From Pelagisphaera sp964404745 (lineage in GTDB: Bacteria; Verrucomicrobiota; Verrucomicrobiia; Opitutales; Opitutaceae), in contig CAYOLG010000002.1 in assembly GCA_964404745.1 (NCBI GenBank), forward strand, positions 105,314 through 169,313: a stretch of DNA of 64,000 nucleotides, given 5' to 3'. The first letter of the stretch is position 1. Each line of letters opens with the position of its first letter. A program made the position numbers and the translations under genes. Positions 63,912 to 64,000 of this stretch are shown here, in pieces. The notes under the pieces are model-generated. The model was not told where the DNA came from. It saw only the letters and a list, made by a program, of their open reading frames with translations, and made no database searches.

Positions 63912-64000
63912 GCAGCTTTTTCCAAACTACTCACATCAACAATTATAGAAATATAGAAATCGTATAGCATCAATGAACTCGACGCTACGTAAAATAATCG

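Noticed and set aside
1..64000. CRISPR array or prophage
   Set aside because: No regularly spaced direct repeats with unique spacers and no phage structural genes were seen.

Overview
The window looks like a chromosomal segment of a flagellated, Gram-negative member of the Verrucomicrobiota, probably Opitutae/Puniceicoccales-like. This is inferred from protein character only. The pointers are Mpl plus LpxI envelope enzymes, a MidA/NDUFAF7 protein, Tat-type sugar isomerase-like proteins, and an integron-type integrase remnant with the N-terminal extension I associate with Verrucomicrobiota. No rRNA, tRNA, CRISPR array or intact prophage was seen.

Layout. 1-7 kb is housekeeping: the 3' part of sppA, then sufT, and a minus-strand run leuS-lpxI-DUF151 nuclease-dus. 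7.3-9.3 kb holds a large membrane-anchored P-loop NTPase of unknown role. 9.5-24 kb is a flagellar and glycosylation island: one intact flagellin, a broken second flagellin, mobA and a MOSC protein, a broken DUF115/Maf-type gene, fliD, a lipoprotein, an FlgM-like protein, fliS, an FliT/FlgN-like protein, broken pseC/pseG/pseB genes and a sigma-54 activator. 24.4-27.5 kb has a two-receiver regulator, then a relic zone with an integrase fragment, a damaged BrnT toxin with an intact antitoxin, and a small membrane protein. 27.7-45.8 kb is mostly intact: glnS, gltX, an MFS transporter, TPR and Sel1 proteins, fur, priA, an SGNH/MBOAT acylation pair, mpl, fumarase and two TIM-barrel isomerase-like proteins. 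46.2-48.6 kb is a hybrid sensor kinase broken only by in-frame stops. 48.7-64 kb carries valS, a Na/Pi cotransporter, cysH, rpmB, midA, ctpA, tsaD, an isochorismatase-like hydrolase with a histone-H1-like tail, a frameshifted unknown gene, an orphan sugar-binding protein with a TPR partner, and a phosphate-porin-like gene behind a four-repeat Pho-box-like array.

The main theme is selective gene decay. The flagellin export and capping genes are intact, while most genes expected to decorate flagellin with nonulosonic acid sugars (pseB, pseC, pseG, Maf-type DUF115) are broken. An adjacent ATP-grasp gene, the second flagellin, an integrase, a toxin and a sensor kinase are also broken. Many lesions are single in-frame stop codons of all three types, which argues for true pseudogenes rather than one reassigned codon. 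The intergenic spaces hold two dispersed repeat families and several long imperfect palindromes.
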